Part shown: positions 13,201-24,148 of the stretch, in pieces | Position numbering within the stretch: position 1 is the first letter of the stretch | Layout of the letters: every line of letters starts with the position of its first letter | From: Mya arenaria | Lineage: Eukaryota > Mollusca > Bivalvia > Myida > Myidae | NCBI RefSeq assembly: GCF_026914265.1 | Contig: NC_069133.1 | Span: forward strand, 8,439,937 to 8,503,936 | Length of the DNA: 64,000 nucleotides | Reading direction: 5' to 3' | Notes under the pieces: generated by a model | Database searches by the model: none | What the model was told of the DNA's origin: nothing | The model's input: only the letters and a program-made list of their open reading frames with translations | Made by a program: the position numbers and the translations under genes

Positions 13201-16200
13201 TATTTTTTCGAGTCTTGCTCGAAAAGTGGTGTTGACACCAATCTTCACCGGAAGGAACCATGTGCCCTTTTATATGCATTGCTATGGACATGCTTTGAAT
13301 CTTGCTTTGTGTGATACTATCAAACGCTCAATAGTTATGAAAGATGCTTTGGACACAGTTCATGAAATGTTAAAACTGATATTCACCCAGGAGAGGCAAT
13401 TGGTTCATTTTTTCTTTGTTTATTGATATCATGGGTTCATCAGCATTAGATTTTAGCTCGACTATTCGAAGAATAGGTGGGCTATACTACTCGCCCCAGC
13501 GTCGGCGTCTGGTTAAAGTTTTAGGGCAAGTTGGGATTTTCACTTATAAGTCCAATACCCTACATTCAATTGACTTAATACTTCACGCAGTTGTTCAGGG
13601 CCATCACATGATGAGGTAAGATAACTCCATATTATCTTTTATACAAATTATGGCCCCTAATTGACTATGTAACTAATGTTAAAGTTTAAGGGCAGGTTGG
13701 GATATTGTTTAATAACTTCTATACCCTTCATTCAATTGACTTAATACTTCACACAATTGTTCAGGACCATCACCCAATGAGGTTACATAACTCCATATCC
13801 TTAAATTAAGTTATGGCCCCTGATTGACTTAGGTTAAAGTTTTAGGCAAGTAAAAGTTTTAGGCAAGTTGGGATTTTAATAAAAAAACTTCCATACCGTT
13901 CATTAAATGCACTTAATAAAATTCAATTATTTACGACCATCTTACAACAAGAAACATAACTCTGTTTTAAGCCTAAATACAAATTATGGCCCTTGAATTT
14001 TTTTGAATTTTTTTTTAATTTCCTTTCAAAGGCATATATGTATATTCTTAACCACATTTTCATAATGGGAAATCAAGTTATTTGAATGACTTGCGTCATT
14101 GTTTGGGCGGGCTGGTGGGAGGGCATCATCAATGTCACCGAATAATTTTAGTTAGGTTTGACATAAATAGACCAAACTTGGTATTATTACATCGTTATTG
14201 AATTCTAAGTCAAAGCGGCGTAGTCGAGCGCGCGGTCTTACGATGGCTCTTGTTTTTTCCCCCGAGTACTTTGGTTTCCCTAACAACATAGGACCACCTT
14301 CCCATGCCAATTAGAATAGCTTATGTTAAAAATCTGTTTAGAAAACCATAACATCAAGCAAAATAATACAACAATAATTATTTTGTTTACATCGAGGATT
14401 CAAAAATGGTCAAAATCACAATCAATCATATATCATCAGATATGGTCATTTTGATCAATGTTTCAATGTGTAATTGAAAAAAGAAATCATAATTTTGGTG
14501 GCCATTTAAACTGTCACATGTAAAGGTTTCAATGATGGACTTCCTCGTGACAATAAAAATCAACCAATCTCAGATGAAAAGCTATCGATTGATTTCAAGA
14601 TTATGCAATCAAATATTATGCGTCCTCAGTAATGGATAGAGTTTCAATGGAATACTTTTTTATCCCCATTTATATCCAAATATTCTTTAAACAGTCAATT
14701 TAATTGTTTCGTAAAAAAGAAATTATTTATCTTTTGTTTGTATTGACCATTGCCTGTATTGTATCTCCAACAGAGTACGACAGGCTCCGACTCAACATGC
14801 CTACACGAGGAATTGAGACCTTACTCCGTGCAGAAACAAAATGTCACCTTTACCCTCGATGGCAGCTTTGTTAGTATGGTGTAGTGTGGTGTAGTTTGAT
14901 GTAGTGTAGTGTAAGTCAGTGTAATGTAGTTAAGTGTAATGTAGCATGGTATACTGTGTTGATGTGTAGTGTAGTGTAATGTAGCCAAGTGTAGTGTAGT
15001 GAAGTGAAGTGTTGTGTAATGTAGCCAAGTGTAGTGTATTGAAGTGTAGTGTAGTGTAATGTAGCCAAATGAAGTGTAGTGTAGTGTAGCAAAGTGTAGT
15101 GTAGTGTAATGTAGCCAAGTGTAGTGTATTGAAATGTAGCAAAGTGAAGTGTAGTGTAATGTAGCCAAATGAAGTGTAGTGTAGTGTGGTGTAATATAGC
15201 CAAGCGAAGTGTAGTGTAGTTTAATGAAGTGTAGTTTAGTGTAGTGTAGTGTAGTGTTGTTTAATGAAGTGTAGTGTAGTTTAATGAAGTGTAGTGTAGT
15301 TTAGTTTAATGTAGACAAGTGTAGTGTAGTGAAGTATAGCAAAGTGAAGTGTTGTGTAATGTAGCGAAGTGTAGTGTAGCAAAGTGTAGTGTAGTGTAAT
15401 GTAGCCAAATGAAGTGTAGTGTAGCAAAGTGTAGTGTAGTGTAATGTAGCCAAGTGTAGTGTAGTTTAATGTAGTGTAGTGTTGATTAATGAAGTGTAGT
15501 GTAGTTTAATGTTGTGTAGTGTAGTGTAGCGAAGTGTAGTGTATTGTAGTGTAGTTTAATGAAGTTTAGTGTAGTGTAGTTTAATGTAGCAAAGTGAAGT
15601 GCAAAGTGTAGTGCAGTGTAGTGTAGTGTAGTGTAGCAAAGTGAAGTGTAGTGTAGTTTAATTCTGTTTCATAACTTCATTTCAATCCATAAACTGTTAG
15701 TTTTACTATGCAACCTTACCAACATTGGAAATTTTTACCTTAATTCACATTCATGTTGTGGTCATTGGACATGATTATTGATCATCTGATACAATTTGTG
15801 TTTTGTACCATGTTGTCAGGACAGTGTTGAATAATAAGGATTGGTATAAGTGAATAGCACTGTCATTTATCCGCATGCTTATAATTGCATGGTTATTTAA
15901 GCTTCATGGCTCTGATATGGGGAAAGAGTATAGAAAAAGAATCCCTCTCCAAAATGGTACAAGATAGTGATATTGTGAAATGAGCATATTTGAAATAACA
16001 AGTAAACATTGACATATTTGTTATTCATTAATTTAACCTGTTATAACAGCCAGATAGGAACTTGAGACCAGAACAATACTTCCATCTTCTTCATCTTATA
16101 TGAAGGAGAAATAAACATGAGGATATAATAATAGCTTTACTTGCAGAAAGGTATAGGCATGTTGCATGTGTGGTTCAGCCAGATAGGGACCCAGGACCAG

Positions 16201-19200
16201 AACAATTCTTCAGTCTTCTTCTACTACCAGGGAGAAATAAAGGTAAGGTTTATGGGTTTGCAGTAGCAGTTAACATGTCTTCTGTGGCACCAAGAGATTG
16301 TAAATTAGAGCCCTATCACTGATGCTTTCTCGTCGCGTTTCATAAAGGTCTAGTAAATAGCTAGTTGAAATCATATTGAAAAAAAACGAAAATCAACAAA
16401 AAAGGCAAAAAATCATAACATTGATTAACTGTTCAGGGAAATGGGAAAACACTTGACTTCTGCGAATCATGTGTCACCTGTACAAACTGCCGATATTTTT
16501 TCCACTAAAGGTTACCTTGACCCTGACTCAAAATGAAAACATGGCATCTACTGACCATGACCAATATGTATACCAAATTTAAAGGCTACCAACCAAGTTG
16601 TTCGAAAGAGTTTTATAAAAAATCAAAATGCCTATAATTTTTCTAGTAAAGGTCACTATGACCTTGACATTTGATCTGTTGGGGCCAATTAATAGTAGAC
16701 AACCATAACCAATGTGCATACTAAGCTTTAAGAATGGAGGCTAAATCATTGGCTGTTAACGAAAAAGTGATGCCAACGAAGCCAGACAAAATAAAACGTG
16801 TCTACACAAAAATGTAACAAAATGACAGTAGTAATCAATAATCAAATTATCGATACACATGAACTTTTATATTCCAGCCAAACCCTAAGGGGGAGTTTGA
16901 GTTATTCATGGTGGACAAGAACCAGATCTACACGCTGACTACACTGGCGACAGGATCTCATGGGACTTACCCAGCCCCACCAGGCCCGGAACCCTTCCCC
17001 TTCCCATATATGGACACTTTTGATGGTAGGTTAACTTTTACTAGGGTTTTGTTTTGGTTTGTTTTTTCAGTAGGGATTATTAAGATTGTGGGTGTACGTT
17101 GGTATAGTTTTTCTAGATTGTGGGTGTTTATTGGTAGGGTATATTTAGATTGTGGGTGTTTACTGGTAGGGTTTATTCAGATTGTGGGTGTTTACTGGTA
17201 GGGTTTATTTAGATTGTGGGTGTTTACTGGTAGGGTTTATTTAGATTGTGGGTGTTTATTGGTAGGGTTTATTTAGATTGTGGGTGTTTATTGGTAGGGT
17301 TTATTTAGATTGTGGGTGTTTACTGGTAGGGTTTATTTAGATTGTGGGTGTTTATTGGTAGGGTTTATTTAGATTGTGGGTGTTTACTGGTAGGGTTTAT
17401 TTAGATTGTGGGTGTTTACTGGTAGGGTTTATTTAGATTGTGGGTGTTTACTGGTAGGGTTTATTTAGATTGTGGGTGTTTATTGGTAGGGTTTATGTAG
17501 ATTGTGGGTGTTTACTGGTAGGGTTTATTTAGATTGTGGGTGTTGACTGGTAGGGTTTATTTAGATTGTTGGTGTTTACTGGTAGGGTTTATTTAGATTG
17601 TGGGTGTACGTTGGTAGGGTTTCTCTAGATTGTGGGTGTTTACTGGTAAGGTTTATTTAGATTGTGGGTGTACGTTGGTAGGGTTTCTCTAGATTGTGGG
17701 TGTTTACTGGTAAGGTTTATTTAGATTGTGGGTGTTTACTGGTAGGGTTTATTTAGATTGTGGGTGTTTATTGGTAGGGTTTCTCTAGATTGTGGGTGTT
17801 TATTGGTAGGGTTTATGTAGATTGTGGATGTATGTTGGTATAGTTTCTCTAGATTGTGGGTGTTTGTTTGTAGGGTTTCTCTAGATTGTGGGTGTTTACT
17901 GGTAGGGTTTATTTAGATTGTGGGTGTTTACTGGTAGGGTTTATTTAGATTGTGGGTGTTTACTGGTAGGGTTTATTTAGATTGTTGGTGTTTACTGGTA
18001 GGGTTTATTTAGAATGTGGGTGTTTATTGGTAGGGTTTATTTAGATTGTGGGTGTTGACTGGTAGGGTTTATTTAGATTGTGGGTGTTTATTGGTAGGGT
18101 TTATTTAGATTGTGGGTGTTGACTGGTAGGGTTTATTTAGATTGTGGGTGTTTATTGGTAGGTTTTTTTAGATTGTGGGTGTTTGTTGGTAGGGTTTCTC
18201 TAGATTGTGGGTGTTTACTGGTAAGGTTTATTTAGATTGTGGGTGTTTCTGGTAGGGTTGATTTAGATTGTGGTGTTTATTGGTAGGGTTTATTTAGATT
18301 GTGGGTGTTTGTTGGTAGGGTTTCTTAAGATTGTGGCTGTTCGTTGGTAGGATTTCTTTATTTTGTGGGTGTTCATTGTAAGGGTTTATTTGATTCTAGG
18401 TGTTTGTTGGTAGGGTTTCTTTAGATTGTGGCTGTTTGTTGGTAGGGTTTCTTTAGATTGTGGCTGTTCATTGGTAGGGTTTCTTTAGATTGTGGCTGTT
18501 CGTTGGTAGGGTTTCTTTAGACTGTGGGTGTTTATAGGAAGGTTTTATTTAGAATATGGGTGTTTGTTGGTAGGGCTCTTTTGATTGTGGGTGTACTAAT
18601 ATATACTTATAATCCACTCCAGATGCAGAGATACTGACTGTAAACTGCATCAGTATTAATTTAGACTTTATCATTGAGTTTTCAAACATTTCTCCTATGT
18701 ATTGTTTGTTGTATCCAGATGTTGTGGAGCACCAGGAGCCCTACCTTGTAGCCCCTATGGCAGGCTCGTTTGAGGTTGTTACAGAGCCTGGGTCTCCTAG
18801 CAACAAGGTTCTCCGCCAGATGACTGTCCTGCCTCCTGTTGACTGGTGCGAGACTGAGAACTTCACACTCGCTCTGCTTGGAAATATTACATGGTATATA
18901 GAAGCTTGCTTGTATAAGTAAATAGGAATGTCAGAAATAACACATATTCAGTTGTAACTGTGAAGTAAGTTCTATTTTTGATTGACATTATGATGTGGAC
19001 ACTACGATTTGGACATGTGCCAGCTTTATTTTCCTTGGGCTTACGTTTCAACAGGACAGAGTTTACGGTAGAGACATCTTTCTCTCTGGACGTGTTGAAT
19101 GCATCAGAGGGCGTGTTTGTGGCCCAGCGCATCAACAGTGGTGGCTGTTATACAGTCGGCGGGGGAGGCCTGCTTTTCTTTGTGTTCCCAAGCAATGGAA

Positions 19201-21217
19201 CATTCCAAGTCTGGAATGACCCAAGTATGTTATCAAATAAAAAAACAAACTTCTTAAATGTTAATCATAAGAAAATTGAGTCACAGTTCCTCGAAATATC
19301 TCTAGGGTAACAGGTTTGTTTCATTTAGCCAAAATACTTGCTCAAACTTTATTAAGCAAAACATAATGATTATATTTAAAATTCTTTTTTACAAGTCTCA
19401 AAAACTCTGTAAAAAGAGAAACATTCACAATTGATAGCATTTCAAAAATAGTGACCTAAAGCTTGACCCTGTTATAAGGGACTTAATTATGTATGTGGTG
19501 TTAATTTGGTTATGTCCCTACTTCATTGTCTTGTGCATTGCCTGGGTTTCTTTTTAAAAGTCGGACCACTGGGCTTGTCCCTGTAGTTTTCAAAGAGGAA
19601 CTTGAAGTAATGTTTTCAACTTAGTGGAAAATACCCATTTTAGAAGTTGAATTAAAAGAAAACAAACAATGTATGTTCACCAACAATATGAACATGAGCA
19701 GTAAAAAATACTGTTTCATTTATGCATAAGGATACATTTTAGTAAAGGTAAAGGAGACTTGAATTAATATTTGTCCAAACTTTGGATATTTTAACTTTAA
19801 TAGTTGAAAATTCACATTAAGATACATGTATGGCCCCAGACTGATTTCTTTAAGCTTATAATAATTCTGTTTAATTTTGCACAAATAGTGGGACCCCTTT
19901 CACTTATTTAATCAGTTTTTAACAGCTGCATCTTGTTTGTCTGACATGTTATCTGTTGCTTTGCAGGGCGAGCCACTCTGCTTAGTTACGGCCCGGCTGA
20001 AGAGCTGACCAGGACGGGCTACAACAAAATATCTCTGAAAGTCAAGGTACAAATGTAGCATCTGATACATGTGATTTAAATAGTTAAAAAAATCATTTTA
20101 AAACAGTTGTATTCACTATTTTAGCATGTGTGAACTTGTTCATAATTATATGAATATGGAATCAGATAAACTGGTATATCAAACTCACACTGAATGCAAC
20201 TCAACCAGCCTTTGGCTATAAAGAGTATTCAGAGTAGTTTCATAAAACATCAACTATTTTCATTTTCTATTAAAAAGAGAGGTAATAAATAAGATATAAG
20301 CACTTCCAGTAGGCAAGTAGTTCTCAGACAGCAGTTGATCTCCAACAGTCTCGATTTTTGTCTCATTTTGGAAATTACATATCAAGCACCTGGTTATTAT
20401 CAATCAGGTCATTGAAAAGTCTCTGCAGGTACCAACACTTTTCATAAAGTAAGGAATATTTGAAGTTAAAACTAGTTTTCAAAATCATGTTTAACTTCTG
20501 CTGAGAATGCTCATGCGCAAAAATACCATAAAATACAGCCTACAGGCACATGCGCATATTTTTTCGACAAACAACTTTTTTTTTAGCAGACAACAATTCA
20601 CTTTAAGCTGGACTATTGAAGAATAAAGAGGCTATACTACTCCCCAAGCATCTGTGTCCAAGTAAATTTAATGACAAAATCACAAAAAATATTACTAACT
20701 GGTTTAAATATTAAACTTTTGCAGAGATTAAATAAAAAACTTGCTTTAGCACAGGATTCCCAGTTTTGTTGTTAATTTTTTGAGAAAGTGTTGGAGAACC
20801 CCTATTGTCAAACTAAAATTGGACCTCTTTTGAATTCTTCTTGTGTAGCGTAAGAAAATGAAATTAAGTTCTTTAAGTTCACTAAATTTCACATTATTTT
20901 AAGAGAACAAGAGCTGAATTTTATTATACATGTACTAACAATTTAGCAAAGTATTCATTCATCTTCAAAAATCAGGGGAACATCATCGAAAAAACTTGTT
21001 CGAAAACTTCTCGCCTACAGGTATACAGTACAGAAAGCTGAATGAATCATGTCCATATGTTGTTGTATTTCAGGATGGGTTTGCGGAGGGCTCTGTAAAC
21101 GGGAAGATGGTATTTGGGCTCCGGATGCCTGCCTCACCTGCCTCTGGGTTTGCTGCTATTGGCACAGCGGGCTTCGGACACGCAGATTTTGACTATATAT
21201 CACTGCTGCCTTCTTGA
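1281..21217 (+). CDS. GALC: Galactocerebrosidase (galactosylceramidase), GH59, lysosomal
   Basis: Hydrolyses the galactosyl bond of galactosylceramide and related lipids in lysosomes. Coding exons: 1281-1406, 2018-2086, 3366-3429, 6709-6797, 7541-7708, 8235-8273, 8906-9048 (alternative 9364-9506), 11037-11154, 11820-11857, 12012-12136, 12763-12902, 14774-14869, 16147-16242, 16878-17025, 18719-18893, 19055-19224, 19967-20046, 21074-21217. All junctions are GT-AG and keep phase. The sum is 2,028 bp, or 675 residues (human precursor 685). Residues 1-18 form a signal peptide. The proton donor is Glu176 in EWNEQNYN and the nucleophile Glu256 in [12 protein letters not shown] barrel is followed by beta-sandwich and C-terminal lectin-like domains, the latter with the conserved segment [16 protein letters not shown]. 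An upstream in-frame Met at 1218 would bury the signal peptide and sits before a good acceptor, so 1281 is preferred. The Gln-Glu of the human AQEPWSG segment is Asn-Val here. Confidence 0.95.
2886..3217. mobile_element. TTAA-flanked MITE, copy 1 (GALC intron)
   Basis: The termini are inverted repeats based on AGCTGCACTCTCACAGATT and are flanked on both sides by TTAA (2882-2885 and 3218-3221). About 330 bp with no coding capacity. Two further copies with the same ends and internal text lie at 23507-23848 and 48153-48487. A TTAA target duplication fits a piggyBac-type nonautonomous element. The family name is inferred from the target site only. Confidence 0.75.
5090..5270. repeat. 22-bp tandem repeat with inverted flank
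   Basis: About seven imperfect copies of a 22-bp unit beginning GGTTGGATTAACATCG. They are followed at 5285-5370 by the same motif in inverted form (ATCCAACCATAATCCAAC). It lies in the intron between GALC exons 3 and 4 and could form a hairpin. Confidence 0.7.
6866..6970. repeat. Short degenerate ~33-bp tandem repeat
   Basis: Three diverged units, each carrying a GTAGAATTTxCAGC-like core, just downstream of GALC exon 4. They keep both strands open for about 80 codons, which explains overlapping ORFs here that are not genes. Confidence 0.45.
7335..7450 (-). mobile_element. tRNA-derived SINE fragment, copy 1
   Basis: On the - strand a box-B-like GGTTTGATCCCC is followed by a tail containing TACTGGTTTCTACCCAAG. 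The same arrangement, with a better box B and the same tail, recurs at 22872-23030 on the - strand, so this is a dispersed family. Divergence suggests an old copy. Confidence 0.6.
8334..8605. repeat. 18-bp minisatellite, about 15 copies
   Basis: Near-perfect tandem repeats of GAATCATGAAAAAATATT between GALC exons 6 and 7a, varying mainly C/T at one site. Because 18 is a multiple of three, both strands stay open (NHEKIL and MIQYFF hexapeptides). These are repeat artefacts, not proteins. Confidence 0.9.
8906..9048 (+). CDS. GALC: GALC exon 7a (first of two alternative exons)
   Basis: 143 bp, entering in phase 0 and leaving after GG of a glycine codon. It encodes residues 186-233 between the two catalytic glutamates, starting [11 protein letters not shown] and ending DAIDFFG. 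It aligns with the human segment ILRKMLNYQG...VVDVIG. Acceptor ggaag|ATG, donor GG|gtaatt. It is homologous to exon 7b 315 bp downstream, with 30 of 48 residues identical. Confidence 0.9.
9364..9506 (+). CDS. GALC: GALC exon 7b (second alternative exon)
   Basis: Also 143 bp with the same entry and exit phase as exon 7a, acceptor ttaccag|CTG and donor GG|gtaaca. It encodes [11 protein letters not shown]...SVDIFG with no stop. Using both exons adds 143 bp and breaks frame; skipping both also breaks frame. Only one-at-a-time use gives a full protein. It has better-looking splice signals than 7a. Differences cluster in the middle of the segment (for example YELDFEMEL against FQAEFETSL). Confidence 0.85.
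9594..10306. mobile_element. 713-bp Tc1/mariner-type MITE with TA target duplication
   Basis: Ends are inverted repeats of about 35 bp beginning CAGTACACTCCA, flanked on both sides by TA (9592-9593 and 10307-10308). The interior is GC-richer than its surroundings and repeats CCGAG-containing words in both orientations. No transposase ORF. It lies in the intron after GALC exon 7b. Confidence 0.8.
10345..10491 (-). mobile_element. Small MITE with GAATACAACCT ends, copy 1
   Basis: Inverted terminal repeats GAATACAACCT at both ends, with probable TA flanks. The 147-bp body matches, in reverse orientation, the element at 43859-44040. Confidence 0.65.
13095..13225 (+). mobile_element. Possible tRNA-derived SINE piece
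   Basis: A tRNA-like head with GTCGCTCTGCTTCTCACC and a box-B-like GTTTTGATTCCCGGCC, in the intron between GALC exons 11 and 12. Too degraded to assign a family. Confidence 0.35.
13235..13395 (+). mobile_element. Fragment of a hAT-type (ZMYM1-like) transposase
   Basis: A short reading frame encodes [16 protein letters not shown] followed by [12 protein letters not shown], a recognisable stretch of the DUF4371/hAT-like transposase core seen in ZMYM1-like proteins. Only about 50 residues remain, with no start, no dimerisation domain and no flanking repeats, so this is a DNA-transposon relic inside the GALC intron. Confidence 0.6.
13441..14265. repeat. Interspersed repeat with internal ~165-bp tandem units
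   Basis: Begins near TAGCTCGACTATTCGAAG and ends near GCGGCGTAGTCGAGCGCG. Inside are about three diverged units, each with TTAAAGTTTTAGGGCAAG, AATTGACTTAATACTTCAC and TTATGGCCCCTGATTGAC. A degraded copy of the left end recurs near 20600-20645. Repeats of this style are common in bivalves. The transposon class is uncertain and could be Helitron-like. Confidence 0.5.
14873..15662. repeat. GTGTAGT-rich minisatellite, ~790 bp
   Basis: Long array of GTGTAGTGTAATGTAGCC-type words directly after GALC exon 12. It has no TAA/TGA-like words in some - strand frames and so produces long histidine/threonine/leucine-rich ORFs that are artefacts. The array begins only a few bases after the exon 12 donor. 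Confidence 0.85.
16046..16118 (+). pseudogene. Relic duplicate of GALC exon 13
   Basis: About 70 bp upstream of exon 13 closely match it: both share CAGCCAGATAGG, ACCAGAACAA, TCTTCTTC and GGAGAAATAAA at the same spacing. In the exon's frame the copy reads NSQIGT, then a TGA stop, then DQNNTSIFF and EGEIN, with one extra codon. The acceptor-like AACAG remains but the donor after AATAAA is lost. It cannot be used as a coding exon. Confidence 0.75.
16495..16775. repeat. Dispersed repeat with ~165-bp internal duplication
   Basis: Two diverged units each contain a block like CTAAAGGT..CCTTGACC, GACCATGACCAATATG and AAGCTTTAAG/AATTTAAAGGCTACC. Probably an old interspersed repeat in the intron before GALC exon 14. 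Class not determined. Confidence 0.4.
17070..18590. repeat. 32-bp minisatellite, about 48 copies
   Basis: Tandem units of the form TTTAGATTGTGGGTGTTT plus ACTGGTAGGGTTTA fill about 1.5 kb of the intron between GALC exons 14 and 15. The first units start about 45 bp after the exon 14 donor. The 3' part is more diverged, with GTGGCTGTTCGTTGG variants. The G-rich strand is the sense strand of GALC. Confidence 0.9.
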
Positions 21218-21446
21218 GTCAGGATCTCATAGAAAATTGCTATGTTTTATATTTTTCTCCCACAAAGGTGATAAAATTATCATTTTAATTCTTAAGATTA
21301 TTTTTACAAGTTAAAAGTTTTTCCAATCAGATTTATTTAGAAAAGATTTGTTTCCTTTTCGTTGAACATAATATGAATTTATACACTTTTGAAATTTTAT
21401 GCAAATGTTTGTTACGTGGTTTATATAGATTTTTTAAACACATCAA

Positions 21447-21598
21447 AATAAACACAGTGCAATAAATTTTCTACCAAGAGACCAAGAGAATCATGATAGG
21501 ACTTCAAAGAGTGCGGATGATTACATTCCATACTCAACTGTGATAGATTATTGGCAATTTATATTGTGCCATAACATGTATATATACAACATAATAAA
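21447..21598 (+). terminator. GALC polyadenylation signals
   Basis: AATAAA occurs at 21447-21452, 21461-21466 and 21593-21598, which is 230-380 bp after the GALC stop codon. The first pair are 9 bp apart and are the likeliest site. Cleavage positions are not visible from sequence. Confidence 0.5.
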
Positions 21599-21599
21599 G

Positions 21600-22146
21600 T
21601 ATAAGAAAAGTTTTTTCTTATTTAGTCCAAGTCAACTGCCTTTGCCGATGATGCATTTTCTTTCACCGTTCATGGATTATATTGGGCAGTTTGTTCAGAC
21701 AGTTAAATGAACAACGTACTTAACGTCATTGTTGCTTTCTTTCGAATCATTAATGCTGTGGAAGTTTAATGAATACACATGTGATACTAGATTTGAAACA
21801 ACTGTTGCAACTGTATCAAATGCAAATAGAGTAGCACATCATCAATTCCTTCATGTTTAAAAGTTAACATTGACGTGGTTAATCATGTTATTAACTTAAA
21901 ACAAAGTTCTGACCAATCAGCCCATTATGTGTATTTCACGGTCACCACAGTCTCGTTGGTTTCGTAAGTATTTTGATCAGACAAAGAATAAAAATAAGAC
22001 ATTTTTAGCTTCCAAGAAAAAATGTCGAGGTATAGTGATAGCCTTGGTCACGTGTGCACAAACTTTTACATTTGCCATACCAAACAAGATGTATAATAAG
22101 GCTCAAAACTTTATCCGGAGTTATATGTATTGGGGTTTTAAACAGG
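21600..22146. other. GALC-to-zinc-finger spacer, no gene
   Basis: AT-rich spacer between the convergent GALC and zinc-finger genes. I see no coding potential or RNA gene. Confidence 0.45.
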
Positions 22147-22492
22147 TTTGAAAAAGGACAGGGAGCTGCAGAAAAGGGACAAGGTACTGCAGAAAAGAGA
22201 CAGGGTACTGCAGAAAAGAGACAGGGTGCTGCAGAAAAGGGTCAGGGAGCTGCAGAAAAGGGACAAGGTACTGCAAAAAAGAGACAGGGTACTGCAGAAA
22301 AGAGACAGGGTACTGCAGAAAAGAGACAGGGTGCTGCAGAAAAGGGTCAGGGAGCTGCAGAAAAGGGACAAGCTACTGCAAAAAAAAGAGACAGGGTGCT
22401 GCAGAAAAGGGACTAGCTACTGCAGAAAAGGGACAGGGTGCTGCAGAAAAGGGTCAGGGTGCTGCAGAAAAGGGTCAGGGTGCTGGGGGACA
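22147..22492. repeat. 21-bp minisatellite
   Basis: About 16 tandem copies of GCAGAAAAGAGACAGGGTAC plus one base, with AGA/GGG and ACT/GCT variants arranged in a higher-order order. Being a multiple of three, it gives spurious lysine/glutamine/glutamate-rich ORFs. Confidence 0.9.
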
Positions 22493-22871
22493 AAAGTGCA
22501 CGATTTATTTGGAAGTGAATGTGTAAGGCATTATAAATTTCTTCGAAAATGTTAAAAATTGTGCTTATTTGAAGTAACTTTAGGTTTCAACTACTAAATA
22601 TGTCAAGTTTGTTCATAATCACATTTCAAGTTTTAGTCTAAACCAAAAAATATATTTGATTATCTTAAGCATTTATTTCTTTGATGGCAGGAGGATGCAC
22701 ATTCTGGTCTCCATGAGGGAAGCACGGTTCTACCCAAAACGGACAGGGTGCAGCACCCTCGAATGACCTTCTAGCTAAAACCCTACATTGGTGTTCCTTT
22801 TTGACTTAAAAAAAAGATTCATTAACAACAGAAGAGCATTTTTGTTTGCTACTCTGGGTTAAGTTATTATT

Positions 22872-23030
22872 GAAGCACATGTTCTTATGGAGTCTGTTTC
22901 CTGGGTAGAAACCAGTACAGGTGTCCATTTTGAGAGGTAATGAGAAAGTACCTCAGCTTGGGATTGAACCCGCAACCTCTTTGGTTAGAGGCGAACACCT
23001 AGATCCATCTCCGCCTCCATACAACCATCA
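22872..23030 (-). mobile_element. tRNA-derived SINE, copy 2
   Basis: On the - strand: an A-box region in GTGTTCGCCTCTAACC, a box B GGTTGCGGGTTCAATCC, then a tail with TACTGGTTTCTACCCAGG and GGAAACAGACTCC. The tail is shared with the copy at 7335-7450. Confidence 0.65.
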
Positions 23031-23506
23031 GAGTTTAATTATAATACAATGGATACTACATGGACAAGCCCAAAAGCCAAAATATTTAATGAAAGCTCTG
23101 TTTCAAGGCCTAACAGACACTGGACAAGTGACACACTATGTCATAAAAGAACAAAGACTGACAACACATGCATCTAAATCACCACTCATATTTGGTGTCA
23201 AGTTCAAGCATAGGGGTCAATGGTAAGAAATGATTAAATAGGTGTTCAGACACTGATACTTGCGGTACGTGTATTAATCTAAGAAAGAAAAAAAAGTGAT
23301 TACATTGTAAACTTTAATATCAAAACAACACATGCATGTAAAATTATGACGTATATTTATCATTAAGTTCTGCACCAGCTCTATTGCTTTTGTCATGAGA
23401 CATAAATGCATTATAAACTAAACTTTGAATATTTACAAATCTCATGTAAATATGTGTTGATCATTTTACATTTTATGAGACTTCCATTTATTTTGTCATA
23501 GCTTAA

Positions 23507-23848
23507 AGCTGCACCCTCACAGGTTTACAGATTTGTTTTAGTTTTTGTCTCATAATCATTTGATTTTGACATCAATGCCTTCAATTCAGTCTTTTAAGAT
23601 AGCTTACATTATAACTGATCTCAAATGTTTGGGGAAACTGCCGAAAAAGATCATTTTATCTGAAAGTGTTGGTAACCCTTTTAGCCATTATAAGATATCT
23701 GTTTTCAAACATAAATAAAAAAACTTCATTCTGATCTTTTGTCAGCAGTCTTGTTAAAGGGTTTTCCAGACATTTATGCAAAAATTAGCATTTTCCAAGA
23801 CAAAAAGCAAAAAAGTTGTCATAACGGTCAATCTGTGAGAGTGCAGCT
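23507..23848. mobile_element. TTAA-flanked MITE, copy 2
   Basis: Same terminal repeats and internal text as the element at 2886-3217. TTAA occurs on both sides (23503-23506 and 23849-23852). It lies about 300 bp beyond the 3' end of the zinc-finger gene. Confidence 0.75.
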
Positions 23849-24148
23849 TTAAAATGTTATGGCATGTAAAATTTAAAAGTACATGTATCTAATATTTAAA
23901 GACACAAATAAGTTTGTGACGTTAATAAATAGAACAAAACAGAAATTGTACCATGAATTTTAACTCCCTCTAAACAAATAAATTTAACAATGAACAACCT
24001 AAAATAAATGAATATTAAATTTGAAATATACAAATACATGTGCTTGTTTATTAACTGGTAAACATATTTTGATTTATTTATTCATATTTCATAATGTGAA
24101 AAATAATTGGTTAAAAAGGGATGCACATCTCATATTAATACTACATGC

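Noticed and set aside
14821-15203. His/Thr/Leu-rich - strand ORFs up to 115 codons
   Set aside because: They arise from the GTGTAGT array in a GALC intron and overlap GALC exon 12 on the other strand.
22054-22555. Charged repeat ORFs resembling coiled-coil proteins
   Set aside because: They come from a 21-bp minisatellite; frames carry no start context, introns or flanking domain.
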